Assembly (NCBI GenBank): GCA_016702555.1
Contig: JADJDV010000006.1
Span: forward strand, 496,001-560,000
Length of the DNA stretch: 64,000 nucleotides
Direction of reading: 5' to 3'
Source of the DNA: Burkholderiales bacterium
Lineage (GTDB): Bacteria > Pseudomonadota > Gammaproteobacteria > Burkholderiales > Burkholderiaceae_C
Shown: positions 21,141 through 30,084 of the stretch, piece after piece
Numbering within the stretch: position 1 is the first letter of the stretch
Layout: every line of letters starts with the position of its first letter
The notes under the pieces: model-generated
The model's input: the letters and a program-made list of their open reading frames with translations, nothing else
The model's database searches: none
What the model was told of the DNA's origin: nothing
Program-made: the position numbers and the translations under genes

Positions 21141-22949
21141 ATGCACGCCATGCCGACCGAGACCAGCATCCAGATTCATCGGCGCCGCCCGCGCGCCCAA
21201 CTGAAAGGGCGCCAGCCGACCGACGAGGCGCGCGCCGAAGTGCGCGCCCTCATTGGCGCGCCGCCGGCCGAAGGGCACCGGCGCGACCTGCTGATCGAGC
21301 ACCTGCACAAGCTGAACGACCATTACCACGGCCTGTTCGAGCGCCACCTGGTCGCGCTGGCGGCCGACATGCGGCTGGCGATGACCGAGGTGTACGAGGT
21401 GGCGAGCTTTTATCACCACTTCGAGGTGTTGCGAGACGACGCCGTGGCACCGCGCCTGACGGTGCGCGTGTGCCAGTCGCTGAGCTGCCAGATGGCGGGC
21501 GCCGAGGCGCTGCTGGAGCGCCTGCCTGCGCTGCTGGGCGCCGACGTGAAGCTGGTGGCTGCCGCCTGCATGGGCCGCTGCGAGCAGGCGCCGGCCGCGC
21601 TGGTGGGTCAGCGTTCGTTGGGGTCGGCGACGGCGCCGGGCATTGCGGAGATGGCCGCGCCGGCATCGGAATCGAGCGCACCGATGCCGCCTGCGCCCGA
21701 ATGCATTACGTATGCCGCCTACCGCGCCAGCGGCGGCTATGCGCTGGCGCAAAGCCTGGCGCGCGGCGAGCGCGATGGTGAGGGCGTCATTGCCGCGCTG
21801 GAGCACGCCGGCCTGCGCGGCCTGGGTGGCGCGGGTTTCCCGGCCGGACGCAAATGGCGCATCGTGCGCGACTTTGCGCGCCAGGCCGCCGAGCGCCGGG
21901 CCGCCCCAAGCGAGGCGACGGCCCCCTCGGGGGGCAGCGCAACACGCAAAGCGGTGGAGCGTGGGGGCGCCTTGATGGCTGTCAATATCGACGAAGGTGA
22001 GCCAGGGACCTTCAAAGATCGCTTCTATCTTGAGCGCGACCCGCATCGCTTTCTGGAAGGCTTGGCTGTAGCTGCGCATGTGGTTGGCTGCGAGGCCGTC
22101 TATATCTACCTGCGCGACGAATATCCCGAATGCCGTGCCATCCTGACGCAGGCAATGGCCGATTTGCAGGCCGCTCCTGATCTGCGCGACATGCTCCCGA
22201 AAATGGAGTTGCGGCGCGGCGCTGGCGCCTACATCTGCGGCGAGGAGTCGGCCATGATCGAGTCGATCGAAGGCAAGCGCGGCGAGCCGCGCCTGCGCCC
22301 GCCTTACATCGCCGAGGTCGGCCTGTTCGGCCGGCCGACGCTGGAGCACAACTTCGAGACCCTGTTTTGGGTGCGCGAGATTCTGGAGAAAGGCCCCGAG
22401 TGGTTCGCCGGCCATGGCCGCCACGGTCGCAGCGGTCTGCGATCTTTCAGCGTCAGCGGACGCGTGAAGCAGCCGGGCGTCAAGCTGGCGCCAGCCGGCA
22501 TCACGCTGCGCGAGTTGGTCGACGAATACTGTGGTGGCATGGCAGACGGCCACGACTTGTACGCCTACCTGCCGGGCGGCGCCAGCGGCGGCATTCTGCC
22601 GGCGCGCCTGGCCGACGTGCCGCTGGACTTCGACACGCTGCAGCCGCATGGCTGCTTCATCGGCAGTGCCGCCATCATCGTGCTGGGCCACCACGACAAG
22701 GCGCGCGACGCGGCGCTGAACATGATGCGCTTCTTCGCCGACGAGAGCTGCGGTCAGTGCACGCCCTGTCGCGTCGGCACCGTGAAGGCGGCCGAGTTGC
22801 TGCAGGCGCGCGATTGGGACCACGCCACACTGGACGACCTGAGCACCGTGATGATCGACGCCAGCATCTGCGGCCTGGGCCAGGCGGCGCCCAACCCGGT
22901 GCGCTGCGTGCAAAAGTACTTCCCCCATGAAGTCGGAGGCCAACCATGA
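21141..22949 (+). CDS. NAD-dependent formate dehydrogenase, fused NuoE/NuoF-type subunit
   Basis: A 602-residue diaphorase part of a soluble formate dehydrogenase. Residues ~1-160 are NuoE/FdsG-like with thioredoxin-fold [2Fe-2S] ligands (CQSLSCQMAG, AAACMGRCEQAP). Residues ~190-600 are NuoF/FdsB-like: NADH/FMN site GLRGLGGAGFPAGRKWR, NIDEGEPGTFKDRFYLERD, GAYICGEESAMIESIEGKRG, and the [4Fe-4S] ligands ESCGQCTPCR. The two subunits are usually separate genes; here they are one frame. About 30 extra residues (AAPSEATAPSGGSATRKAVE region) are encoded by a palindromic repeat at 21900-21968, between the Rossmann motif and MAVNIDEG. The stop overlaps the next start by ATGA. It should feed electrons from the catalytic subunit to NAD. 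Confidence 0.9.
   Translation: MHAMPTETSIQIHRRRPRAQLKGRQPTDEARAEVRALIGAPPAEGHRRDLLIEHLHKLNDHYHGLFERHLVALAADMRLAMTEVYEVASFYHHFEVLRDDAVAPRLTVRVCQSLSCQMAGAEALLERLPALLGADVKLVAAACMGRCEQAPAALVGQRSLGSATAPGIAEMAAPASESSAPMPPAPECITYAAYRASGGYALAQSLARGERDGEGVIAALEHAGLRGLGGAGFPAGRKWRIVRDFARQAAERRAAPSEATAPSGGSATRKAVERGGALMAVNIDEGEPGTFKDRFYLERDPHRFLEGLAVAAHVVGCEAVYIYLRDEYPECRAILTQAMADLQAAPDLRDMLPKMELRRGAGAYICGEESAMIESIEGKRGEPRLRPPYIAEVGLFGRPTLEHNFETLFWVREILEKGPEWFAGHGRHGRSGLRSFSVSGRVKQPGVKLAPAGITLRELVDEYCGGMADGHDLYAYLPGGASGGILPARLADVPLDFDTLQPHGCFIGSAAIIVLGHHDKARDAALNMMRFFADESCGQCTPCRVGTVKAAELLQARDWDHATLDDLSTVMIDASICGLGQAAPNPVRCVQKYFPHEVGGQP
21900..21968 (-). repeat. 69-bp palindromic element, copy A, inside a coding sequence
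   Basis: Read on the minus strand it starts GCCCCCACGCTC, has a central hairpin TGCCCCCCGAGGGGGC, and ends CTTGGGGCGGC. A 68-bp copy in the other orientation lies inside the FtsX-type permease gene at 32121-32188. By hand alignment about 55 of 69 positions agree. It keeps the host frame open and encodes a low-complexity peptide. Confidence 0.85.
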
Positions 22950-25940
22950 ACGCCCCCGCCAAGGCGGCCGAACTGAGGCCGCCCACCATCGAGTTCGAGC
23001 TGGACGGCCAGCCGGCGCAGGCCTTAGCTGGCGAGACGATTCTGCAGGCCGCCGAGCGCCATGGCATCGAGATCCCGCGCCTGTGCTACCAGGACGGCCT
23101 GCGCGCCGACGGCAACTGCCGCGCCTGCGTGGTCGAGATCGAAGGCGAGCGCGTGCTGGCGCCCAGTTGCTGTCGCGCCGTGCAGCCGGGCATGAAGGTG
23201 AAGGCCAGCAGCGAGCGGGCGCGCAAGAGCCAGGACATGGTGCTGGAGATGTTGCTGGCGGAGATGCCGCAGGACGGGTTCAAGTGGAATGATGCCAACC
23301 CTCACCCCAGCCCTCTCCCGCGAGCGGGAGAGGGGGCAACAGCCACGCACGCCCAAGGCACATCCAACGGCACGGATCACTCCCTCTCCCGCCGGGCGGG
23401 AGAGGGTTGGGGTGAGGGTGACGTCGGCCAGCACGGCGAACTTACCCGATGGACCACGCCGCGTGGCATCCACGTGCGCGAAGCGCTGCAAAACCTGAAA
23501 CGCCATCAGCCCGCGCCCGACCTCAGCCACCCTGCCATGGCCGTCAACCTGTCGGCCTGCATCCAGTGCACCCGCTGCGTGCGCGCCTGCCGTGAGGCGC
23601 AGGTCAACGACGTCATCGGCTACGCCGGCCGCGGCAGCCACGCGCGCATCGTGTTCGACCTGGGCGATCCGATGGGCGCCAGCACCTGCGTGGCCTGCGG
23701 CGAATGCGTGCAGGCCTGCCCCACGGGCGCGCTGATGCCCAAAACGCACATTGGCCCGCAGCAGGTGGACCGCAGCGTCGATTCAGTCTGCCCGTTTTGC
23801 GGCGTGGGTTGCCAGATCACCTACCACGTGCGCGATGAGCAGATCATCAGCGTGAGCGGCCGCAACGGCCCGGCAAACGAAGGGCGGCTGTGCGTCAAGG
23901 GGCGCTTTGGCTTTGACTACGTGGCCAGCCCGGACCGGCTGACGAAACCGCTGATCCGCCGCGCCGATGCGCCCAAGCACGTCGAACACTGCGAAGTACA
24001 TCCCGACTGGCGCGAGGTGTTCCGCGAGGCGACGTGGGACGAGGCGCTTGAGTTGGCCGCCTGCAAGCTGGTCGAGCTGAAAAGCCGGCATGGCCCCAAG
24101 TCGCTGGCCGGCTTCGGCAGCGCCAAGGGCAGCAACGAAGAAGCCTATCTGTTCCAGAAGCTGGTGCGCACCGGCTTTGGCAGCAACAACGTCGACCACT
24201 GCACGCGCCTGTGCCACGCAAGCAGCGTGGCGGCGCTGCTCGAAGGCGTGGGCTCGGGGGTGGTCAGCAACCCGGTGCGGGACGTTGAATTCGCCGAGCT
24301 GATCTTCATCATCGGCTCCAATCCCACGGCCAACCACCCGGTGGCCGCCACCTGGATGAAGAACGCCGCCCAGCGCGGCGCGAAGATCGTGCTGGCCGAC
24401 CCGCGCGTGACCGACATCGCGCGCCACGCCTGGCGCGTGCTGCCCTTCACGCCCAGCGCCGACGTGGCCATGCTCAACGCCATGCTGCACGTGATCGTGA
24501 ACGAGGGGCTGGTGAACCAGGACTTCATCCGCGAGCGCGCCGACAACTTCGAGGCGCTGAAGGCCAACGTGCAGGGCTACAGCCCCGAAGCCATGGCGCC
24601 GATCTGCGGCATCCCGGCCGAGACCTTGCGCGAAGTGGCGCGCGCCTATGCCACGGCCAGGTCGTCCATCATCCTGTGGGGCATGGGCGTCAGCCAGCAC
24701 GTGCACGGCACCGACAACGTGCGCTGCCTGATCGCACTGGCCACCTGCACCGGCCAGATCGGCCGTCCCGGCACCGGCCTGCACCCGCTGCGCGGCCAGA
24801 ACAACGTGCAAGGCGCCAGCGACGCGGGGCTGATCCCCATGATGTTCCCCAACTACCAGCGCGTGGACAACGCAGAGGCGCAGGCGTGGTTCGAGGACTT
24901 CTGGGGTCAGTCGTTGGATGACCAACCGGGCTACACCGTGGTCGAGATCATGCACAAGGCGCTGGCGCCCGACGAGCGACCCGCACAAGATCCGCGGCAT
25001 GTACATCATGGGCGAGAACCCGGCCATGAGCGACCCCGACCTGAACCACGCGCGGCATGCGCTGGCGAGCCTGGAGCACCTGGTGGTGCAGGACATCTTC
25101 CTGACCGAGACCGCCTGGCTGGCCGACGTGGTGCTGCCGGCAACGGCCTGGCCCGAGAAGACCGGCACCGTCAGCAACACCGACCGCATGGTGCAACTCG
25201 GACAGCAGGCGCTTACGCCGCCGGGCGAGGCACGGGCCGACCTGTGGATCATCCAGCAGATGGCGCAGCGCCTGGGGCTGGACTGGCGCTATGAGAGCGA
25301 GAGCTGGTCGCGTGCATCGGCTAAGGGTGAAAGCCCGATTTCATCTGAAAACCACCACGGCGTCGCCGTCGTCTATGACGAAATGCGCCAGGCAATGCAC
25401 GGTGCCATCGCCGGCATCACCTGGGATCGCCTGCAACGCGACAGCAGCGTCACCTACCCCTGCCTCAGCGAAGACGACCCCGGCCAGCCCATCGTCTTCG
25501 TCGACGACGTGCCGACGCCGAACGGCAGGGTGCAGCTGGTGCCCGCCGACATCATTTCGGCCGACGAGCGGCCCGACGCCGACTTTCCCCTAGTGCTGAT
25601 CACCGGCCGTCAGCTCGAGCATTGGCACACCGGCGCCATGACGCGCCGCTCCAGCGTGCTGCACGCGCTTGAGCCCGGGCCCACGGTCAGCATGCACGGC
25701 GACGACATGCAGCGCCTGGGCCTGGCGCCGGGCGCCACCGCGCGCGTGCAATCGCGCCGCGGCGTGGTTGAGCTGGCCGTGCGCCGCGACGACGGCACGC
25801 CGGTCGGCGGCGTGTTCATCCCGTTTGCCTACCGCGAGGCGGCGGCCAACCTGCTCACCAATGCCGCGCTCGATCCCTTCGGCAAGATCCCCGAATTCAA
25901 GTACTGCGCGGTGCGGGTCGAGGCGGTCGCGGCCGGTTGA
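22946..25940 (+). pseudogene. Formate dehydrogenase catalytic (alpha) subunit, frameshifted
   Basis: A molybdopterin oxidoreductase that oxidises formate to CO2. Domains in order: [2Fe-2S] (CRACVVEIEGERVLAPSC), then ferredoxin motifs (CIQCTRCVRAC; CVACGECVQACP), the [4Fe-4S] Mo-domain motif SVCPFCGVGCQ, and the catalytic Cys in HCTRLCHASSVAALLEG. The Mo-bis-MGD domains and C-terminal dinucleotide-binding domain follow (LITGRQLEHWHTGAMTRRS). A long inverted repeat (23298-23419) is inserted in frame between the ferredoxin domains and adds about 44 residues. At 24974-24977 one extra base shifts the frame. The protein continues in the other frame from DPHKIRGMYIMGENPAMS to the stop at 25940. As given, the protein would be truncated. 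A sequencing indel is possible. Confidence 0.85.
23298..23419. repeat. Long inverted repeat inside the formate dehydrogenase alpha gene
   Basis: Outer arms of 24 nt (23298-23321 and 23396-23419) pair with one mismatch; they begin ACCCTCACCCCAGCCC. Each arm also forms its own hairpin, CCCTCTCCCGC...GCGGGAGAGGG. It therefore has the form of a REP pair facing each other around a 74-nt centre. It is read through in frame (peptide includes PSPLPRAGEGA and RRAGEGWGEG). Confidence 0.9.
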
Positions 25941-25949
25941 GGCGCGCCG

Positions 25950-27161
25950 TCAGCGCCCGCCCGCCAGCTGCGCCGCGATGGCCCGCTTGAACGGCGTGAC
26001 GCGGTCGGCCACGCGCAGCACCACGTCGCGCAAGCGGCGCGCCGGCGCGGTGTCGTTGGTGTACAGCGTGGCGACCAGGCGCGTGGCCTCGTACAGCGGC
26101 CGCGTCGCCAGCCGGTGATGGCGCTGGTAGCGCGCCAGCGGTTGTGGCGCGCCGATGTCGTGGCCGGCGGCGTGCGCCGCGCGCAACTCGCGCGCCAGCG
26201 TGGTCACGCTGAGCAACCCGAAGTTGAAGCCGTGCGCGGTCACCGGGTGCATGCCGACGGCGGCGTCGCCGATGCAGGCAAAGCGCTCGGCCACCAGCCG
26301 GTGCGGGTACACGCCGACCAGCGGATAGGCGTGGCGCGTGCTGGTCGATCGCATCGCACCCAGGCGGTGGTCGAAGCGGCGCGCCAGCTCGGCGCCGAAG
26401 GCCTCGGCATCGAGCGCCAGCAGCGGCTCGATGCGCTGCTGCGGCAGCGTCAGCACCACCGAGGCGCGGTGCGCACCGCTGACGGGGTCGTCGTTCATCG
26501 GCAGCAAGGCCATGGTCTGGCCGTGGCCGAACCACTCCCAGGCCATGTGCTCGTGCGGCAGTTCGTGCTCGACCTGCGACACCAGCATGGTGCGGCCGAA
26601 GTCGTGCAGGCTGGCGCCGATGCCCATGGCGCGCCGCGTCGGCGAGAAGCGGCTGTCGGCCGCCACCAGCAGCCGCGCCCGGTGCGTGGCGCCACTGGCC
26701 AGCGTGACCTGCGCCGCCTGCGCATCGGCGCCGACGCGCGCCACGCCATCGCCGGCCATCAGGGTGATGTCGCCATGTTGCGCCATGCTGTGCTGCACCG
26801 CCTCCCAGGCGGCGCGGCGGATCAGGTGGTTCGAGGCCAGCCAGCCGAGCTCGCTGCGCGCGCCGAGCCCATGCCCGATCACCATCGAGAACTTCGACGG
26901 CCCGTTCAGCACCTGCGCATCGCGCAGCGGCGACAGTGCCGCCGCGTCATAGCCCTCGATGCGCTCCCACAGGCCAAGCCGGCGCAGCGTGGCGGCCGAG
27001 CCCTGGCTGAGCGCGATCTCGCGGCCGTCGAAGGCCGGCTCGGCGATGGCGTTTTCGGGCTGCTGCTCCACGATGCCGATGGACAGGCCGATGCCCGACA
27101 GCGCCCGCGCCAGGCACAGGCCCGCGGGGCCGGCGCCGCTGATCAAAAGATCGAAGTGCAT
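25950..27161 (-). CDS. ubiM: FAD-dependent ubiquinone hydroxylase, probably UbiM
   Basis: A 403-residue UbiH/UbiF/COQ6 family flavoprotein mono-oxygenase. FAD fingerprints are visible: an N-terminal GxGxxG-type motif (LLISGAGPAGLCLARALSG), DGREIALSQGSAATLRRLG, and the second FAD motif CIGDAAVGMHPVTAHGFNFG. The latter differs from the usual PxAGQG of UbiH/F and resembles UbiM (5-demethoxyubiquinol-8 5-hydroxylase). It would hydroxylate the ubiquinone ring precursor. It sits tail to tail with the formate dehydrogenase alpha gene (9-nt gap), and the link to formate metabolism is unclear. UbiM versus another family member is moderately sure. Confidence 0.7.
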   Translation of the reverse strand: MHFDLLISGAGPAGLCLARALSGIGLSIGIVEQQPENAIAEPAFDGREIALSQGSAATLRRLGLWERIEGYDAAALSPLRDAQVLNGPSKFSMVIGHGLGARSELGWLASNHLIRRAAWEAVQHSMAQHGDITLMAGDGVARVGADAQAAQVTLASGATHRARLLVAADSRFSPTRRAMGIGASLHDFGRTMLVSQVEHELPHEHMAWEWFGHGQTMALLPMNDDPVSGAHRASVVLTLPQQRIEPLLALDAEAFGAELARRFDHRLGAMRSTSTRHAYPLVGVYPHRLVAERFACIGDAAVGMHPVTAHGFNFGLLSVTTLARELRAAHAAGHDIGAPQPLARYQRHHRLATRPLYEATRLVATLYTNDTAPARRLRDVVLRVADRVTPFKRAIAAQLAGGR

Positions 27162-27352
27162 GGCGGGCAGCGTAGCAAGGCGCGGGGCCGGGGGCGTTGA
27201 TGCGGGTCAAGCCAGCGGTGCGCGTCGGCGCGGCAGGCCGCCCTGGTGGCGCTGGATAATGCCTGCGTGACTGCCGCCGCCCTCTTGCCCGCCCGCGACG
27301 CAAACCCACCGCGCCCGCACGGTGGCGGCCGCGCATCGGTGAGCGCCGTCGC

Positions 27353-28168
27353 ATGATTGCTGCCGACACCGCCTGGCGCCACGCGCGCGAGCACGGGTTG
27401 ATCCCTTATGGCGGCACACTGCTGCTGATCGCGCTCGGCGTGCTGGCGCTGCTGTACCTGGTCAAGGGACCGCTGGGCAGCGCCCGCAACAACGGACCGC
27501 GCGCGATCGAGCGCTTTACGCCGTTCGAGCGCGCCGCGCACTGGACCAACGCCATCACCTTTTGCCTGCTCGCCGCCTCGGGCCTGGCGATGGCCTTCGG
27601 CCCTGGGTTGCTGCCGCTGCCGGACATGATCATCGATGCGCTGAAAGGCCTGCACAGCCTGGCCGGGCCGCTGTTTGCGGTCTCGCTGCCGCTCGTGCTG
27701 ATCATCTTCCTGAACGACAACGTTGCCAGCCGTGGGGACTTGCGCTGGCTGGCCCGCGGCGGCGCCATGCTGGGCGGACAGCAGTTGCCCTCGCACCGTT
27801 TCAACCCGGCCGAGAAGATCATGTTCTGGTGGGGCATGTTCTTTCCGGGCCTGATCAGTGTCGGCTCCGGCCTGGCGCTCGATGGCTGGATTCCTGAGCT
27901 GGATGATTTGCGCCTGGCCATGCCGGTCGTGCACCTGATCCACCTGGCGGCCACGCTGGTCATGATGGCCGCGCTGGCCGGCCACATCTACATGGGCACG
28001 CTGGGCGTGCGCGGCGCCTACCAGGCGATGCGCGGCGGCTGGGTCGACGAGGCCTGGGCGCGCGAGCACCATCGGCTCTGGCACGACGAGGTGATGGCGG
28101 GCCACATCCCGGCGCGGCGCTCGGGCGCTGGGCCGGCGGGTGAGCGCGTCGATGACCGCGCGCCGTAG
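27353..28168 (+). CDS. Formate dehydrogenase gamma subunit (cytochrome b556)
   Basis: A 271-residue membrane protein with about four helices. They include GTLLLIALGVLALLYLV, the His-bearing FTPFERAAHWTNAITFCLLA, and LHSLAGPLFAVSLPLVLIIF. Later come WWGMFFPGLISVGSGLAL, HLIHLAATLVMMAALAGHIY and MGTLGVRGAYQAMRGGWVDE, the C-terminal signature of FdoI/FdnI. Conserved His residues in these helices bind two haems b and pass electrons to quinone. This subunit belongs to membrane-bound formate dehydrogenases, while the neighbouring fused subunit is NAD-dependent. The locus therefore mixes parts of two types, or this enzyme can deliver electrons to the quinone pool too. Confidence 0.88.
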   Translation: MIAADTAWRHAREHGLIPYGGTLLLIALGVLALLYLVKGPLGSARNNGPRAIERFTPFERAAHWTNAITFCLLAASGLAMAFGPGLLPLPDMIIDALKGLHSLAGPLFAVSLPLVLIIFLNDNVASRGDLRWLARGGAMLGGQQLPSHRFNPAEKIMFWWGMFFPGLISVGSGLALDGWIPELDDLRLAMPVVHLIHLAATLVMMAALAGHIYMGTLGVRGAYQAMRGGWVDEAWAREHHRLWHDEVMAGHIPARRSGAGPAGERVDDRAP

Positions 28169-28258
28169 GCGGGCGCGCCGCAGCGCCTAAACTTGCGCCA
28201 GCCTGTGCGCGTCGCGGTTCTGGCGCGCTGCGCGGGCGCTGCATTGTTTCGACCTCTC

Positions 28259-29095
28259 ATGCCGGCCCCCCAACTGACCCAAGCCCGCGCGCCGCTGACC
28301 GAGCGCGTGCCGGCCATCGACGAGCATGGCCAGGCGCAGCAGGTTTCGATCCCGGCCGAGCGCTCGCTCACCGTCTACGTCGACAAGCGCGAACTGGTCA
28401 CGCTGATGACGCTGGGCGCACGGCCCGAATGGCTGGTGCTGGGCTATCTGCGCAACCAGCGCCTGCTGGGTAGTGCCGACGAGGTCGAGTCGATCAGCGT
28501 CGACTGGGAGGTCGGCGCCGCGTCGGTGAAGACGCGCCACGGCATTGAGCGCCTGGCCGAGCGCACCGCGCAGCGCGTGGTCACCACCGGCTGCGGGCAG
28601 GGCAGTGTGTTCGGCGATCTGATGGCCGACGTTGAAGAGATTCGTCTGGGCGACGCGGGCCTGACGCAGGCGCAGCTGTACGGTCTGCTGAACGCCATCC
28701 GGCTGCAGGAGAGCACCTACAAATCGGCCGGTTCGGTGCACGGCTGCGCGCTGTTCGCGGGTGAGCGCATGCTGTGCTTCATCGAGGACGTGGGCCGCCA
28801 CAACGCCATCGACACCATCGCCGGCTGGATGTGGCTGCAGGACGCCGCCACGCAGCGCGGCGGCGACAAGATCTTCTACACCACCGGCCGCCTGACCAGC
28901 GAGATGATCATCAAGTCGGCGCAGATGGGCGTGCCCATCGTGGTCTCGCGCAGCGGCATCACGCAGATGGGCCTGCAGGTGGCCGAGCGGCTTGGCCTGT
29001 GCGCGATCGGCCGGGCGATGAACAAGCGCTTTCTTTGCTACAGCGCGCCAGGGCGCTTGCAGTGGCAGCCGGAACTGGCGGCTGCATCGACCTAA
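28259..29095 (+). CDS. fdhD: Formate dehydrogenase accessory sulfurtransferase
   Basis: FdhD transfers sulfur from IscS to the molybdenum cofactor of formate dehydrogenase. The 278-residue protein shows RPEWLVLGYLRNQRLLG, VGRHNAIDTIAGWM, FYTTGRLTSEMIIKSAQMG and VVSRSGITQMGLQVAERLGL, all typical. The usual CxxC loop is replaced by VVTTGCGQGSVFGDLM with a single Cys, a variant that keeps the first cysteine only. The start ATG at 28259 gives a normal length. It closes the formate dehydrogenase locus. Confidence 0.92.
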   Translation: MPAPQLTQARAPLTERVPAIDEHGQAQQVSIPAERSLTVYVDKRELVTLMTLGARPEWLVLGYLRNQRLLGSADEVESISVDWEVGAASVKTRHGIERLAERTAQRVVTTGCGQGSVFGDLMADVEEIRLGDAGLTQAQLYGLLNAIRLQESTYKSAGSVHGCALFAGERMLCFIEDVGRHNAIDTIAGWMWLQDAATQRGGDKIFYTTGRLTSEMIIKSAQMGVPIVVSRSGITQMGLQVAERLGLCAIGRAMNKRFLCYSAPGRLQWQPELAAAST

Positions 29096-29106
29096 TCGAC
29101 TGCGCG

Positions 29107-30006
29107 TCAGCGCTTGCGCTCGTCCATGGCGCGGATCAGCGCCTGGGCCTCGGCGCCTTCGGGGATTGGGCGCCCGCTGTCGCGCCATTCGATGGCCGAC
29201 TTGAAGCCATGCTCTTGCGCATGACGGCGGAACCACAGCCCTTCGGGGTTGTGCCGTGTGATGCCGTCGAACACCGTGGCCAGCGTTTGCGACTGCTCCA
29301 ACCCCATGTTCAGCATCACCTGGTTGACCACCAGCTTGTGCATCTGCAGATGGCCGCGCGGCACGCCGGCGATGCGCGTGGCCAGGCGCAGCGTGGCGGC
29401 CTCCAGTTCGGCTGCCGGCACCGCCTGGTTGGCCAGGCCCCAGTCGGCGGCGGTGCGGCCGTCGATCACGTCGCCGGTGAACATCATCTGCTTGGCGCGC
29501 AGCGGCCCCAGGCGATAAGTCCACATCGCCGTCGTCGGGCAGCCCCACACGCGCGTCGGCATATAGCCGATGCGTGCGTCCTCTGTCATCAACAGCAGGT
29601 CGCAGCACAGCGCGATGTCGCTGCCGCCGGCCACCGCGGCGCCATGCACCTTGGCAATCGTCGGCTTCGGGCAGCGCCACAGGCTCATGAAGTCCTCGGT
29701 GCAGCGCTTCATGTGGCGGTAGTCGAGCATCGGGTCCCAGGGCGCGGCTTCCTGCTGGCAGGGGTGCTCGATGTCCTGCTCGGCGTAGGCCGCCAGGTCG
29801 TAGCCGCCGCAAAAGCCCTTGCCGGCGCCTTCGACCACGATCACGTGCACTTCATCCTGGCCTTCGGCCCATTCGACGGCGGCGCGGATCTCGCCCGGCA
29901 TGGCGTCGTTGATGGCGTTCAGCCGCTCGGGGCGGTTCAGCAGCAGGCGCGCGATGCGCTGGTTATCTGGCTGCTGGTCGATGCGCAGGGTGCTGAATTC
30001 GGGCAT
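29107..30006 (-). CDS. Crotonase family enzyme (enoyl-CoA hydratase/isomerase)
   Basis: A 299-residue crotonase-fold protein. The first oxyanion-hole segment is VVEGAGKGFCGGYDLAAYAE, and the second is KVHGAAVAGGSDIALCCDLL. ARIGYMPTRVWGCPTTAMWT and GLANQAVPAAELEAATLRLA follow. The catalytic Glu expected in true enoyl-CoA hydratases around the second motif is replaced by Ser/Asp (GGSDIAL), and the usual downstream Glu is not obvious, so the exact reaction is uncertain. It overlaps no other gene, faces the FtsX-type permease divergently, and is 11 nt from the fdhD stop (tail to tail). Confidence 0.82.
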   Translation of the reverse strand: MPEFSTLRIDQQPDNQRIARLLLNRPERLNAINDAMPGEIRAAVEWAEGQDEVHVIVVEGAGKGFCGGYDLAAYAEQDIEHPCQQEAAPWDPMLDYRHMKRCTEDFMSLWRCPKPTIAKVHGAAVAGGSDIALCCDLLLMTEDARIGYMPTRVWGCPTTAMWTYRLGPLRAKQMMFTGDVIDGRTAADWGLANQAVPAAELEAATLRLATRIAGVPRGHLQMHKLVVNQVMLNMGLEQSQTLATVFDGITRHNPEGLWFRRHAQEHGFKSAIEWRDSGRPIPEGAEAQALIRAMDERKR

Positions 30007-30084
30007 GGCGGTCTCCGGTGACTGGGGCCGCATGGTAGGCCAGCGCTGCGGCGACACGCCCCCAACTTGCGTACAGTGCGCGAC

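Noticed and set aside
20139..22943. Minus-strand frame of more than 900 codons covering the formate dehydrogenase subunit
   Set aside because: Only the part from 20139 to 21056 is a real binding protein. The rest is antisense to the fused NuoE/F gene.
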